Below are positions 1-11,584 of a stretch of 64,000 bases of DNA, piece by piece. The DNA lies in the NCBI GenBank assembly GCA_905182995.1, contig CAJJDP010000116.1, positions 220,684 to 284,683 on the forward strand, in the 5' to 3' direction. This DNA comes from Paramecium octaurelia (taxonomy: Eukaryota > Ciliophora > Oligohymenophorea > Peniculida > Parameciidae). The notes beneath the pieces are model-generated. The model did not search any database and had not been told where the DNA came from. It saw only the letters and a program-made list of their open reading frames with translations. The number at the start of each line of letters is the position of its first letter. Position 1 is the first letter of the stretch. The translations under genes and the position numbers were made by a program.

Positions 1-190
1 ACGTTTCTAAAGTTTAAATTATTTCATATTTTTATTGCTTTATTTTCTTTTTTTTCTCCTTTTTCTTCTAAACTACCTTCTGTCTATGCAATTCATTCTT
101 TATTTATTATTTTTCTGATTTCAATTGTTTGTTCTTTTCATTTTAATGTTCTGTAATAATATCGTCTCCAAATAGATCAAATATTTCCAT
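1..190 (-). CDS. Lysine-rich protein, N-terminus only (runs off left edge)
   Basis: Reading leftward from an ATG at 190 the frame stays open to the window edge. It begins MEIFDLFGDDIITEHQNE and continues into a Lys/Gln-rich, probably helical stretch with KKKEKKKKIK. Several glutamines are TAA or TAG. I do not recognise the family. The acidic start followed by a basic helix would suit a small nuclear or ribosome-associated protein, but that is a guess. The rest of the gene lies outside the window. Confidence 0.55.
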
Positions 191-219
191 AAAATTAATT
201 TTTTAATAGGAAAACTCAG

Positions 220-1794
220 TTCAAAATAATCAACCTATAAATTATATATCACCAAATTTTATGGCTCTAAAACTTCTACTTACCTAGCTTTCACAAGCTT
301 AACAATAATTAAAGTAGATATTTAAAAAAATAAACAGAATACAACTAATGGTACCTAAGATTCTTTAAAATTATACAAGAAATCCTTTTCCAGTAAGATA
401 TTTCGGCGATATCTAAGTTAATTCAAAAAGAATTAATTATGAAATTAAAATAGAAAGAAATTCAATCAATACAAAAAGAAAGACTAACAAATGATATGAG
501 ATATGTTTCAGCCAGTGATAGTTGAAGTAAACTTTGCCTCAATGTTAGAAATTTTTAGACTAATTCAAGGATTAAGGAAAATTCTTACATGAAAATAAAA
601 TAACAATAATGATTATCATTTTAGATGTGAGAATTAAGCTGAATGTGTTGATATTTTAACTAGCTCCAGTAGAATTTATTTGTATCAGAGAAGTAAATCA
701 TAATGGTTGTTGGGCGTTTCACATATCCAGAATCTTTTAAATTCAGTAATGTTAATTTGATATTATGGAATGAATTCAATTTGAATTCGACATAACTTCT
801 TTACAATAAATATACATTTATCTGTATATATCTAGTAGTTGTTGAATTAAATTATTTACTATTAATCGTAGCCACTAAAAATATTGAACTATTATAAATA
901 ATAGAATTTATGCACACAGAAAGCTGTTATAATTTTTACAATTTTGATAAAATAATTATTCTAATAAAGAAACCTTCTATAAATAATTCTTTGCATTTAA
1001 AATGTTATGGTTTATCGTTGGTTAAGCATATCAAATGCGAATTGCCTGATATAGATCCGGAGAACACTAAGACTGAGAGTCAATTCTAATTCTAGTTGAA
1101 AGAATAGTTATAAAACATTCTTAGAAATTTTGTTGAAAATTAAACAAAAAAAACAGTTACTATAATTTTAAATTAGAAGTACAAAGACGATGTGAGAATC
1201 TACTGCCCTCTTAATGAAATCGATAGTAATTCAGCTAAATTTGAGATGTTGAAATTAAATATTACAGGCAGAAGAAGTACTGTTGTTAAATAAACTATAA
1301 TAATTTTATCTGGCTTTAAAATAATGTTGAATAAAATTCCAAGCTTTTTGAAAGAATTTGATTAAATCTATTTTTAATACCAAAAATTTGGATTATAAAA
1401 GAGAATAATAGTCTAACTGGAATTTTGGAGAATTTATTAGTTACTAAACAACTGATTTAAGTTGAGTATCAAGGTAAATCCAAGCCACTAAGGTTATTTT
1501 TTCCTGCTTAAATAACATGGGTGTATTAAATCAGCTATTTGGTAGGCATTTTAAAAAAACTTCGAGCAACTAATATATAAATTTAATCCTACAATACTTA
1601 AAAAGACTGCTTTGAGTCACATATAAAGCTGAATGTATTCTTGAAATTTATAGAATTAAAGTAGGTTCAAATACATACTATATTTACAAGGTATATTTGA
1701 CGACTTTAATAAATTCAAGAATCACTGGTACAATGATTTATGGAACTTAGAGGCAGATGAAATATTTAATTTGATTAGAAATGATGGAGAATGA
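220..1794 (+). pseudogene. Decayed protein-coding stretch of unknown family
   Basis: Several segments on the plus strand look translated: reasonable amino-acid mix, TAA/TAG where Gln would fit, and open runs of up to about 180 codons (910-1455, starting MHTESCYNF). They lie in more than one frame and are separated by TGA codons that I could not remove with plausible short introns. The last piece, ending at 1794, reads GIFDDFNKFKNHWYNDLW. The simplest reading is an old gene losing its frame, in a genome where intact genes are otherwise easy to assemble. I recognise no domain. An intact gene with unusual introns is the alternative. Confidence 0.4.
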
Positions 1795-1833
1795 TATGAT
1801 TGGATAGATAAATTAAATATAATGGTTGTTCTT

Positions 1834-3128
1834 CATTTTTTATCTTACTTTTTTCGACTACTATTATTAAGATTTATTTTCAATTAGACTACAGGCTTCT
1901 GTGAATCACTTTTGTCATCATTTCCATTTCCAACTTTCTTGATTTTTTTTGATTTTTGATTGACTTTGATGTCCACATTAACTTAATCCTAAGAATTCAA
2001 GACTTAAGCGATATCTTATTGAGCTTAGATTTCAGCATCAGTTCTATTAAGACACTATTCACATTTGCATAGATCACTGCATTTTAAGTTTTGGCTATAG
2101 CATTCGCAATATTTCTTTTTACATCCTGATTTTTTACAATTACAACCTTTTCTTGTGATATTTGAATTTTCTTTGGTTGGTTCTTTAAGTGGTTTATCTT
2201 AAATTTAGTACGTGAAGTTACCTTATTATTAGACAGAGAATTAGGTTTGACCCTTTTATTGAAAACATTGTGCGAAGGCATCTGGATTTCTAAGCAAAGC
2301 TTCTTCAATTGCTTTTGACCTTTCTTGTGGATTATCGATTCTATTTTTACAATCTTAGCAGTTGCAGCTTTGTGAACAAACCTTTCGTTATAAATAATAT
2401 TAATTCTTATACCCAATTATTGGCAAAGCATTCGCAATAGAGTTTGAGGCATTTGCTTTTTTTGCAATTACATTAGAAATCCGACACTTTTTGATATTAA
2501 ACTAACTGAAACACTTTGGATTGCAATTCCTTTGAAACGGTATTTTAGCATTGCAGTCCCTCATACTGAGATTAGGGATAATAACAAAATGGGGGCATCA
2601 ATTATTATTAAGGTCTTTAATGATACCATGGACTGGGTGGAACCATATATGGCTAACCTTGATGTGTGGGTGGTGGATATTTCATAAACATTGTTTGTGG
2701 CGGGTATTTCATAGGTGGATAATAACTGAATGGATAAGGCACAGGAATACGATGTGGATCGTCGTCAATGTGATCCATTTGCGGAACTTCACCTAAAGAA
2801 TGCTTTGGATAAGGATAGCTACTTTGCCCTTTCCTATCGCTGTTCATTTGTGGATATTTCTGTTGATCATAGTCATGATAGACTTGCATAGGATTTTAGG
2901 GTTATACCTTATTTCTCTAATTCAAATGGAGGAGGACACATGGGAGGAAACAATTATGGATAAGGCATGGGCGTAAATCGTGGCGATGGGTTCCCTTAAT
3001 ACCCCCAATCCTCTGTAAAATCCTGCACTTTCTTATTGTCAGGTTTTGGTTACGGGTCATTTGAAACATCCCTTCATTATCATTTACATGTTAATATACC
3101 TATTCTGTTCCTCCGAATCAGCACTCAT
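1834..3128 (-). CDS. CXC-domain (LIN54/tesmin/TSO1-type) DNA-binding protein
   Basis: Starts [15 protein letters not shown] at 3128. A proline-, tyrosine- and methionine-rich N-terminal half (repeated [11 protein letters not shown]-like segments) is followed by two cysteine-rich CXC modules. The first contains [17 protein letters not shown], then CNCQDCKNR and [20 protein letters not shown]. The second contains [16 protein letters not shown] and CKCEQCLNR. This tandem arrangement is the CRC domain of LIN54/tesmin/TSO1, which binds the CHR promoter element in cell-cycle gene complexes. That role is family knowledge, not shown here. Three introns are needed, at about 3072-3099, 2883-2907 and 2382-2412, and all end in AAG rather than TAG. 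A basic, lysine-rich tail ends at a TGA. Confidence 0.85.
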
Positions 3129-4430
3129 AAATTAAAATATTTAATCTCTTAAGATATTTAAATTAATGATCAAATAAAATATAAATTAGATGAACTCCAA
3201 CTTACTCCTCTTAATGATTTTAAATCAAGATTTCAATCTCAAAATAATACTCAATTACATTTTTATTCATTATTTAAAATTTAAAATTTACTTACCAATT
3301 AATTTGAATGTTATCAATACTCTTCTTTATTGAAATTTGAGATTTAAATTCAAAAGAAATATTTAAAATTGAAAAATTGATCTTTTTAAATCTAAAGTCA
3401 TAGATAACTTCGACTAAATTATAACTTTATTGGCAAATTAATAACTCAGTATAAATCTGTAAAATGCAACTCTTATTTTATGCATACAGAGAATAATCAA
3501 ACTTATATTACCCTGTAAGAAGGTAAAGAATTACTATTCAATCTAAAGTGAAGACTAAGTACCAAAAAATGATATTCAATATTGATAAAATTCCACTAAG
3601 AAGAGACTTATGTTTATTAGGTAGATATTAAATTGTGAATTCAGAAAATCCAAAGTAACAACATTACAAATACCTATGAATTCTACATTACAATTAGAAT
3701 CCTATGTCTTTTTTGAACAGTAAAGTATTAATATATATTAAGTATCTTTCAAGTATCAATTAATCTTAGCGCTTTTAATTCAATTTTTTTGGATTTTATT
3801 CTAGGTTAATGCCATTTTTTTCAATTGAGGACCACCTACAAATCTTGCTTATTGGCATCAATAAATTGATTTTCATAGAATCATCAATTTTCAAAAGCAC
3901 TTAGAAATTAAAAATTCTTTTTGCATTTTCATATCTTTCAAAATACAAATAGAAATTTATTATAAACCAATCTACTCATTCTCTTTAATTATGGAGGAAG
4001 ATTATAATCTTATTAATTACAAAGAAACTCTTATGATATTTGATATTAACCCAACTCACTTGTTTTCAATTTAAGTAAATTTAATTTTATATATATTTTT
4101 ATTTCAATCTTTTTAATCGTAAATAATTAATAAGGTTATTTTATTAGAAATATTAATTAATAGAATTCTAGAATCTTTTCATTCTCCCAAAAAACCTTGG
4201 TCTAACTAATTACTAATAAATGGTGTTTATCTAATTTGGTATTATTAATTCAATTCTGTTTGCTAAGTATCAGGAATTTAACAAAATTTAAATAATAATT
4301 TTCTATTAGATATTAAGATTTTCAGTTCTTTAGGCATATGGACATGGAGTAATGGAATCACATATAAATATGATAATTAGGCTAATTTTTAAAAAACAAC
4401 TTTGTTTTAATAATTATTATAAATAATATC
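3129..4430. other. Gene-poor AT-rich interval with coding-like scraps
   Basis: No complete gene found in 1.3 kb. On the plus strand between about 3300 and 4080 there are short open runs with coding-like composition (for example around 3590-3820 and 3830-4060), but they change frame and have TGA codons between them. They resemble the decayed stretch at 220-1794 and could be relics. The last 350 bp are plain AT-rich DNA that must contain the promoter of the bZIP gene at 4431. Confidence 0.35.
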
Positions 4431-5846
4431 ATGTATAATTAAAATAATGAAAAGGTCAATTCTCTGTTTGATTTAGTTGAAAATGATTTCATCGTCAATT
4501 ATTTATAGGATCCACCGTAAGTGCTTGATTTTATTTTATTAGCCATGCATTTCCAAGAACTAATAGCAACTAAAATTTTATTGGATTATAATAAAATTTC
4601 TCATTATTGGATAATTAATATGAACCAATGGATATGAAATAAGACGAGCCAATTGCAGATGCATAGAAACAAAAATCGAAAAAACGAAAAACTCAAAAAA
4701 GCAATGTAATGAATTTAAAACCTATGTGATTTAGGAATCTGAACCAATAAAATAAAAGGATCCATTTTAGTACAAGAATAACTTAAAGAACACATACATA
4801 AATAAGATTACGAGTTTGGTTTAGCAGGATAGTCAGAAATTGTTACAGCAACAATCGGCAAAATTTAGAACTTCAGAGGATGATAGAATTGATAAAAATA
4901 ACAGTGTTTCTTATCAGGACATTGAGGACAGCACTTAGGCCAAATTGTTAAGGAACAGAGAATGTGCCAGGAATTCAAGGAAGAGGAAGAAGATTTACAT
5001 TGAATTGTTAGAAAATCGAGTAAAATAATTAAATGATGAACTTGAGAAACAGAAATTATTGAATAAGACAAGTGCAGGTTACTTGAATAAGATGAGTTAG
5101 AATCAATAAGTATTTATTTATTAGAATATTCTCATAGTTGCAAGGATTCTTTTTGGGAAGGTAATAATTATATGAGAAATTGGAGAAGTCCATCCAAAAC
5201 AAGGCAGATGATAATGAATTAAATTTATTGTTAGACTCAATGAGATTTAGAGTTGGTGGAGGTGGCAAAGAAAGAGTAAGTGCATCCAATTACTTCTTTA
5301 ATCAAATATTGGAGATCTGCTTTCCTGTTCATGTTCGATACATGTTATGGGCTGCTAGTGAAAGCAAGGACTTATTTGCTGATCAATAAGATTAATAATA
5401 ATAGTAGGAAGGGTAGCCTTAATGGTTGTTGGATCTGACCAGGGATCTCTAGATAAATGAAATCCAGAAAAAATAGATGAAGAAATCTTAAAGAAGGATC
5501 ATAAGTGATAAGAATAAATTATTAGAGTAATTCATATCCAATAACTTCTAGAATTTTGACTTAATTCCAAGAAATCAAAGAATAGCTATATAATAAAACT
5601 TCCTAAGTGGAGAACTTTATTGATGAACTTAGAAATATTTTAACTCCTACTCAAGTTGGCAAGTTTTTAATTGGTTTAGAGAAAGTATGATCATAACTTA
5701 AAACATAGAACAAATTTAGGAGAGAAATGACAATATCGAAGATATGGAATATATTTGATGATCAGAGCGACGACGAAGAAGAGGAAGTTGAAGTTAAAGA
5801 GGAGGATTCTGTAGAAGAACCAGCAAAGAAAAAAGTATAAATTTGA
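4431..5846 (+). CDS. bZIP transcription factor
   Basis: The protein starts MYNQNNEKVNSLFDLVEND. A basic region LLRNRECARNSRKRKKIYIE runs directly into a leucine-zipper-like heptad stretch (LLENRVKQLNDELEKQ), which is the bZIP signature (N-x7-R spacing: NRECARNSR). It should bind DNA as a dimer in the nucleus. Downstream are a region with RVGGGGK, a helical part, and an acidic tail DDQSDDEEEEVEVKEED. The model uses introns at about 4517-4542, near 4708, 5107-5134, near 5528 and near 5686, all GTA...TAG; removing them joins every exon in frame. The C-terminal block ILTPTQVGKFLIGLEK recalls the regulatory region of some plant bZIPs. The stop is TGA after KKKVQI. Confidence 0.88.
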
Positions 5847-5914
5847 AATTTGTTATGTTACATGTCTCATCAATAAAATAATATAATATCTATATCATTG
5901 TTGCATCATCATCA

Positions 5915-7182
5915 TCATTAGTTTTTGTAAGCATAATAAAAAATACTTCCACCTAAGATCAAAGATATCAACAACATTAGTAATCCAATCTTAGGACGAT
6001 AGTATAACCAGCAAAAGCAAATGGATAAAATAGTGATTGGTATTGCACCAATGAGGCCATAAATAATATAACCAAATCCACTCAGTTGATCTGTTTTAAT
6101 CAATTACGATAATTATGATACAGGAGATAATAAAATTAACGATCCCACAGCCTATGTTATTCCATTTTTATATATACTATCAAAATATAGCCAATACTTC
6201 TAAAGACCCAAAAGAGCAAAGCATTTTCATTAACTACTTTTTAAAGACACTCTTCAGGAGTAAAAAGGCCTTGAAAAATCCAATAAATTTCTTTGATTGG
6301 TTTGTTCTCATTAGAAAGTTAGATGTCACAACACCCCTTCTCTTGCACTTGATTTTATCCAGATACAGTTTGATGATATGTATCTTCAAATTACCAAACC
6401 AAAAGCGAATTGATGATCCCTTTAGCAACTATTGTGGCATCACTACAAATTACTTATTTGAAACAGATTCTCAAATCCCCATTTACAATTTGATCTTCAA
6501 CCTAATGCATATATATGTAGTCATCTTATAATAAGCTTAATAGAATCAATAATATATACAATCTTCTATATCCTTTATCCTTGTATCTCTATTAGAAGAT
6601 CTGAACATTTGCCTAATTCAATTTGACGGTCTCTAAAGGCGTATTGAGTTGGGTTTTCATGTCTTCAGGCAATTCAAATTGATGTAATTTAACACTTATA
6701 TTTACGAAGATCTCTGAATTTAAAATCCATTTCGATTTATCATTGTTATATCCAAATGAGTTTTCAACATAATGATCCACCCATTATTGCTCCTTCTACT
6801 TCTCTCCCACAACCCATTAATACATTTCCACATTCCTATACAACTTTACGCAATTTATTTAAGAGACTCCAAATACTTTATCAGTTACTAACTCATCTGT
6901 GATCAACTAACCGGTGATGTGAATTAAATCTTCTGGGTTTGATTCTTAAAAAGGTGTAAGGGATATACAATTCTATCTTGCATATTAAAGTCGATACGAA
7001 TTGATAGCTGCTTTTCTTTCATTGAACCACAATAAGATAACTGAGATTGCTATACATGCTATACCAGCAAATATCAAATTTGTTTCCAAGTCTTCTTAAC
7101 CTGATCTAAGATGATGAATATGCTTTTGAATCTATGAACCTAATGTAATTGAAATAAGGGTAAATAATTTCAAATATTTCAT
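5915..7182 (-). CDS. TMEM43 (LUMA)-like membrane protein
   Basis: Near the N-terminus is a membrane segment (LIFAGIACIAISVILLWF) followed by NERKAA, matching the TMEM43 start. Then comes CVKLYRNVEMYQWVVGEK, equivalent to the family's RHVEMYQW. A long lumenal domain follows with DLRICFK and IYWIFQGLFTPEECLQKVV. Two or three C-terminal membrane segments include FCWLYYRPKIGLLMLLISLI, like the WLFYRPLWALL of TMEM43. In animals the protein sits in the ER and inner nuclear membrane. A 26-nt TAG intron near 6162 joins the last exon. A further 24-nt in-frame intron near 6540 is possible. The only in-frame ATG overlaps the TGA of the gene upstream by the sequence ATGA, so the true 5' end is uncertain. 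Confidence 0.85.
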
Positions 7183-8494
7183 TAATTAATATGTTTTATA
7201 TTCACTAAACCATTATACCAATCCATCATATGATCTTAAGTATGGAACAGCAAATCAATTGACCCTTGATTTAGAGTGAGAATTTGTAAAGGCCAATAAG
7301 AGAGAATTGGAACATTGTTTTCTTTGTCCTGCATTTTGCTCGGCTTTTTCTTTAGATATCCCTGTATTTACTTGGGAATAATCACTCTCAAAATTTGAGA
7401 TAGAGGCAACGAAGAGTCGATTATCTAAGGTTTCAATTGATTTCTAAACTCAATTCTATCCTAGCTCAATTATGCCATCCTTAAACCATAACCCAATTAG
7501 GTAGGGTTTTGATGTTGAAATACATCAAATTCCCTTTTTGATGGTTTATTTGAGAATTTTTTGAGTAACAAAGTCCCTTTTGTTAATGATCTCTTTAAAG
7601 GATTGTCTCTAAAAAAGTAGGACTTTGACATTTAGGGACTGAGTTAAGCAGTTGAATGTTTATGACTAAATATAGTTTTGCTATGATAATGTTATCTGAT
7701 AGGTTGATTGCCATTTAATAGTTATTCTTCATAAATAGTTTGTAATTTGATTGAATGAGAGGATTTAGTAATAATGTTATTGAATTCATCCATGTGTTGT
7801 ATTAAGGAATCATCTTACTATAAATTAACTATTTATTTGGAGAGCTCTGATGATTGAATGCTTTTATAATAATAATCAAATTACATTTAGGATATTTGGA
7901 GAGTATCATCTCTCTTCTGAAGGATTGATTCATTAATCTTATTTTATTGCTGATTTAATTGGCTTGACAAATCGTTATCCACATACGAAATATTGTATTA
8001 AATGGCCTGGTCTATTTAGTTGAATTTTTAGTATATTTAAGTTATCCCTTATATCTTTTTGGTGTACTATGTGTATATCATTCCTTTTATCTACTCCTTT
8101 TATTCAAGTAATAATTGCTGATACTTCTCTTCTCCATGTATTACTCTAAACCCCTTAAAATCACTAACTTAATTTAATCTACACGATTACTCCAATTAGC
8201 CATATATTATTCAAAAACTTGGAGAGTTTGCTCCTCCATCCTTTTGTTTAGTTCTTTATGCAACATTTCTCTCTCCTTCATCAAGTTCTTTATCTTTTGA
8301 TGCGAAGAAAAATTGTTTTGAATTTCTTAAGCCAATTCCTCAAGTTTGATGGCCAAACTATATTCGAAAGAACTATTGGCTTTGTGAAACTCTAACAATT
8401 CTTCGAGTTCTTCATAATGCCCTATCAATTCAGCACGCTAGAGCAATTTGGCATTCAAATCTTCCATCAACATCTGTTGCCATTCTGAATTCAT
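7179..8494 (-). CDS. Coiled-coil protein, unknown
   Basis: Starts MNSEWQQMLMEDLNAKLL. The first 150 residues are charged and helical (for example LEELLEFHKANSSFEYSLAI, MKEREMLHKELNKRMEEQ). A central low-complexity helical region follows, and the C-terminus reads LSYWPLQILTLNQGSIDLLF followed by DWYNGLVNI. The last part resembles the final strand and helix of a PH domain, but the match is weak. One intron of about 29 nt near 8190, ending AAG, is needed to join the two long open parts. The stop TGA overlaps the ATG of the TMEM43-like gene. Whether this is one long gene with the next, or two genes, cannot be settled from sequence alone. Confidence 0.65.
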
Positions 8495-8544
8495 TTTAAA
8501 ATATTATATTTAACTGTTAGTATAAATTAATAAATATAATCCAG

Positions 8545-10267
8545 TCATTTTTATAAAGTTACGATATGGCTTTTCAATTCCTGTATCTGTTTATTCGATT
8601 TTTGATATTGTTCATCCATAAATTAGTAATCATGATGTCTATTCTTATAAGTAGCTAACTCTTATCTTAAAGAAGCTGTTTGAGCATTCAATCTCTAAAT
8701 TTCCTTTTAGAGACTGTTGTTCTTTTCATCATTCAATTCCAAAAGCTTAATCCTATTCTTCAAAGCTTAGACCTCTTCCAAATCCACATTGGGCTTATTT
8801 GATTAGTAAGAAATGATTTATTCCTTCTCTCTCAGCTTTTTCAAAGTGTCCTAAAACATTATATTTTATAGTTAAAAGTCTGTTTCTTTCTGTTACAACT
8901 TGTCTTATAGCTCAGTAGTGATGGATGTCAATTAGGCATTTTGTTCTTAAAGACACTTTAGTTTAAATTGATCTTCCTTTTTACTATCATTAAACACTTA
9001 TTCCATTCTACTTTGTTTAGACTTCCATTACTCTATTTCTAATTTAAGTTCATTGATGAGAACATTGTTCATTTAATTTTGTTAGAGTCTTTAATTGTAT
9101 TGCATGTTCGTATTCTTATTGACCTCTAATTCAATTTATTTTTGTTTTAATAGTTCATTTAATTTATTGTAATCATTTTCAATGATGTTGTAGTTTTGTT
9201 TTAGGTGATTGTATTACACATCTAATTATGCTTTTTCATTGGCTACGAATTACAACTCATTAATTTTATTAGCCTAATCTTATATTCTAGCACTAGCATA
9301 TTCTATTTTTGATCTTTATTCATTTAATTAATCTATTAATTAATCAATGTATGAATCAATTTATTATGACTTGTTCAATTCCATAATTAGTTTTTAATTT
9401 AAGGCCTTCTACTATTCAAAGTTCCTCAACAATTCCTAATTTTTTTCATGCAATTGCATATTCTCATGTCTTAATTACATAAAACTATTCTGTTCTACTT
9501 ACAAAGCAACAATCTCTTATTTTAATTTCAAACAATTTCTTTTCTGCTATTCCAATTCTTATTATAACACTTAATTTTATCCAATCACTCTATTGATTTC
9601 TAATTGTGCTTATTGTATTTCCTATGTCTTTGATTATAAAATTTGTTGATAATAATCGATCTCTTATTGCAAATTTCTATATTACTCTTACTTTTATTGT
9701 AATTACACTTCCTATGTCTGAATAGTTGAGTTCAATTGATGCACATAAGTCTGTTAATTCTAGTATTCAGCAATTTATTGGTACAAATGTTGGTTCTCTT
9801 GATTTGATAGCATCAAGGCTTCATTAACCTTTTCCAATTGATTGGTAACGAGTGTTAGCTTCTCCTGCAATTCATACGTATATGCCAACTGCTGTCTGAG
9901 CTTTTCATTTTCAATTGCATAGTGTTGCTTCGATATATGAATGTAGTGATACCAATTTTTAATTCAAAAGTTCTGTCTAACCAATTTATGGCCTATCTGA
10001 CAACTATCTTAATAATTAATTATTCTCGGTCTATAAATCTTGCTAAATAACAAATCACACATTGATGCATACATATTTTTTAGCCAAGTCTTGATATTGA
10101 TGTTAAAGTTGAGAATCTCTATAGCCATAATCCGTACTTGGAGATTGTTGATATCGAAGTGGCTATTAAATGATTGGCTACGAGTATTTGTTGGGATCAA
10201 CGTAAATGGTGGTAGTAGGTATGTTTTGATGAGGTACATTCCTGTAAGGACTTTGATTGAGATACAT
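8545..10267 (-). CDS. Long coiled-coil protein, probably cytoskeletal
   Basis: Starts MYLNQSPYRNVPHQNIP with a Pro/Gln/Tyr-rich head of about 65 residues. After a 30-nt TAG intron (near 10040-10069) and a 25-nt intron ending AAG near 9915, the frame stays open for about 470 codons of continuous heptad-like, Gln/Glu/Lys/Asn-rich coiled coil, with most Gln written TAA or TAG. It ends QIQELKSHIVTLQK before TGA. Such proteins in ciliates are often basal-body or cortical components; that is inference from shape, not homology. The spacing to the neighbouring gene is only 50 bp. Confidence 0.75.
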
Positions 10268-10526
10268 AAATGTCGAGCAAAATTAGTTGTTACAAACAAA
10301 ATTTATTAATAAAATTAGTTATGTTTCATAAATCAAATTCAGAGCACTCACTTGTTCAAATTATGAGAAGCTATGGTGGATCTGAATTTACATAAATAAG
10401 ATAATAACATACATGATCATAATTAGGAGTCACTACTAAAATGTCCATCAGATTTTATAATTGTGAAATTTATTTATAATTTTAAACAATTTCATATGAA
10501 TAATTTTTTATTAATTAGTATCATAA

Positions 10527-11530
10527 TCAATGATGTACTTTTGGTGAGAAAGGTCGTGTGAAATCTTAAGTTTTTTTCTCTGAATTCTTTACGGACAGAG
10601 GCTCTCTTATTTGATGAGCATATGATCTTTAAGCTTCTATAATCTGTCTATCTTCTAATGCAAAATTTAGGATTGCACATTTGATCTAGATTGAGTGTGG
10701 AGGCATAATTTAATTAAAATGAGGGAAGATCCGATTGAATTTGTAGAAGATAAGCATCCTTGCCTGCAAAGATTAACACTATTTTAATTAGTATATCAAT
10801 TTTACTTCTTTATAAAGTTCTAACAATTATTATTTGTTACTTATGAGATTGGGATTCTTTTCGATTAAGTACTTTACATCTTTCAAGATGAAAATGTAGA
10901 TGTCCTATATATCAAAATACAGAAATTTAACTAAATGAGCTATTATATCATTAGGTACTTGTTCATTATTAATTGTCTCGATCAATCTTTGCATATTCAT
11001 TCCAATATAACATTAATTTGAGAGAGTGAAATAAATCATTAAATCATCGTAAGGCTTACCAAAATCTTCGTTAATTAAAGTTGTCTACGATGCCAACTTG
11101 TATATGTAGCAATAATAAGATTAACACAATTGGCCGATCAAATTATCTGTTCCGTCATTTTATCTAATGTTTATAGTTAATTTTGTATTTATGATCATTT
11201 TAGAAAAGTCTGCTCGCGCTACTTAAGAACTAATAATTATATGGACTAAAAGCAGCATTTTGAGTTTTACATAAAAATTTTCCTTTCTTTATAAGTGATC
11301 TCCTACCACTTCTAACAATTAGTTTAAAAATAATATCTAAATGAAGAATATATCCCTACTTTAGTTTGATCATTTAAAAAAAAATGCTTAAGCCGATTGC
11401 TAATTTCGAGTTAAGACATAAATTAAGTATCATTAACAACGAGTTTCAAATCAGATAGAGCCATTGTGACTTTATTGATAGCTTGTGCTGCAGTATTGTC
11501 ATTTAGAAATTGTTTAATTTTCATGATCAT
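10527..11530 (-). CDS. ANTH/AP180-like clathrin adaptor
   Basis: Starts MIMKIKQFLNDNTAAQAIN. The predicted protein is a helical solenoid with LEVVGDHLQRKENFYVKLKM followed by LLLVHIIISS, resembling the ANTH-domain segment WIVxLKTLIVIHRLL. Later come a YYCYIYKLASQT segment at the position of the family's YxxYLxxR helix, and MNMQRLIETINNEQVPND then KFLYFDIQDIYIFILKDVKY. ANTH proteins bind PIP2 and clathrin at the plasma membrane. The usual lysine-rich lipid patch is not obvious, so function is inferred only from overall fold similarity. One 23-nt TAG intron near 11365 is used. The tail ends RPFSPKVHH before TGA. An ENTH/VHS-like relative is the main alternative. Confidence 0.55.
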
Positions 11531-11584
11531 AATATTATAATATATAATCTGTTAAGTTTTTAAATACATATATATCTATTATAG

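Noticed and set aside
6115-6531. Plus-strand standard-code frame of 138 codons
   Set aside because: It lies opposite the TMEM43-like gene, whose minus-strand frame carries family motifs; the plus frame is a shadow.
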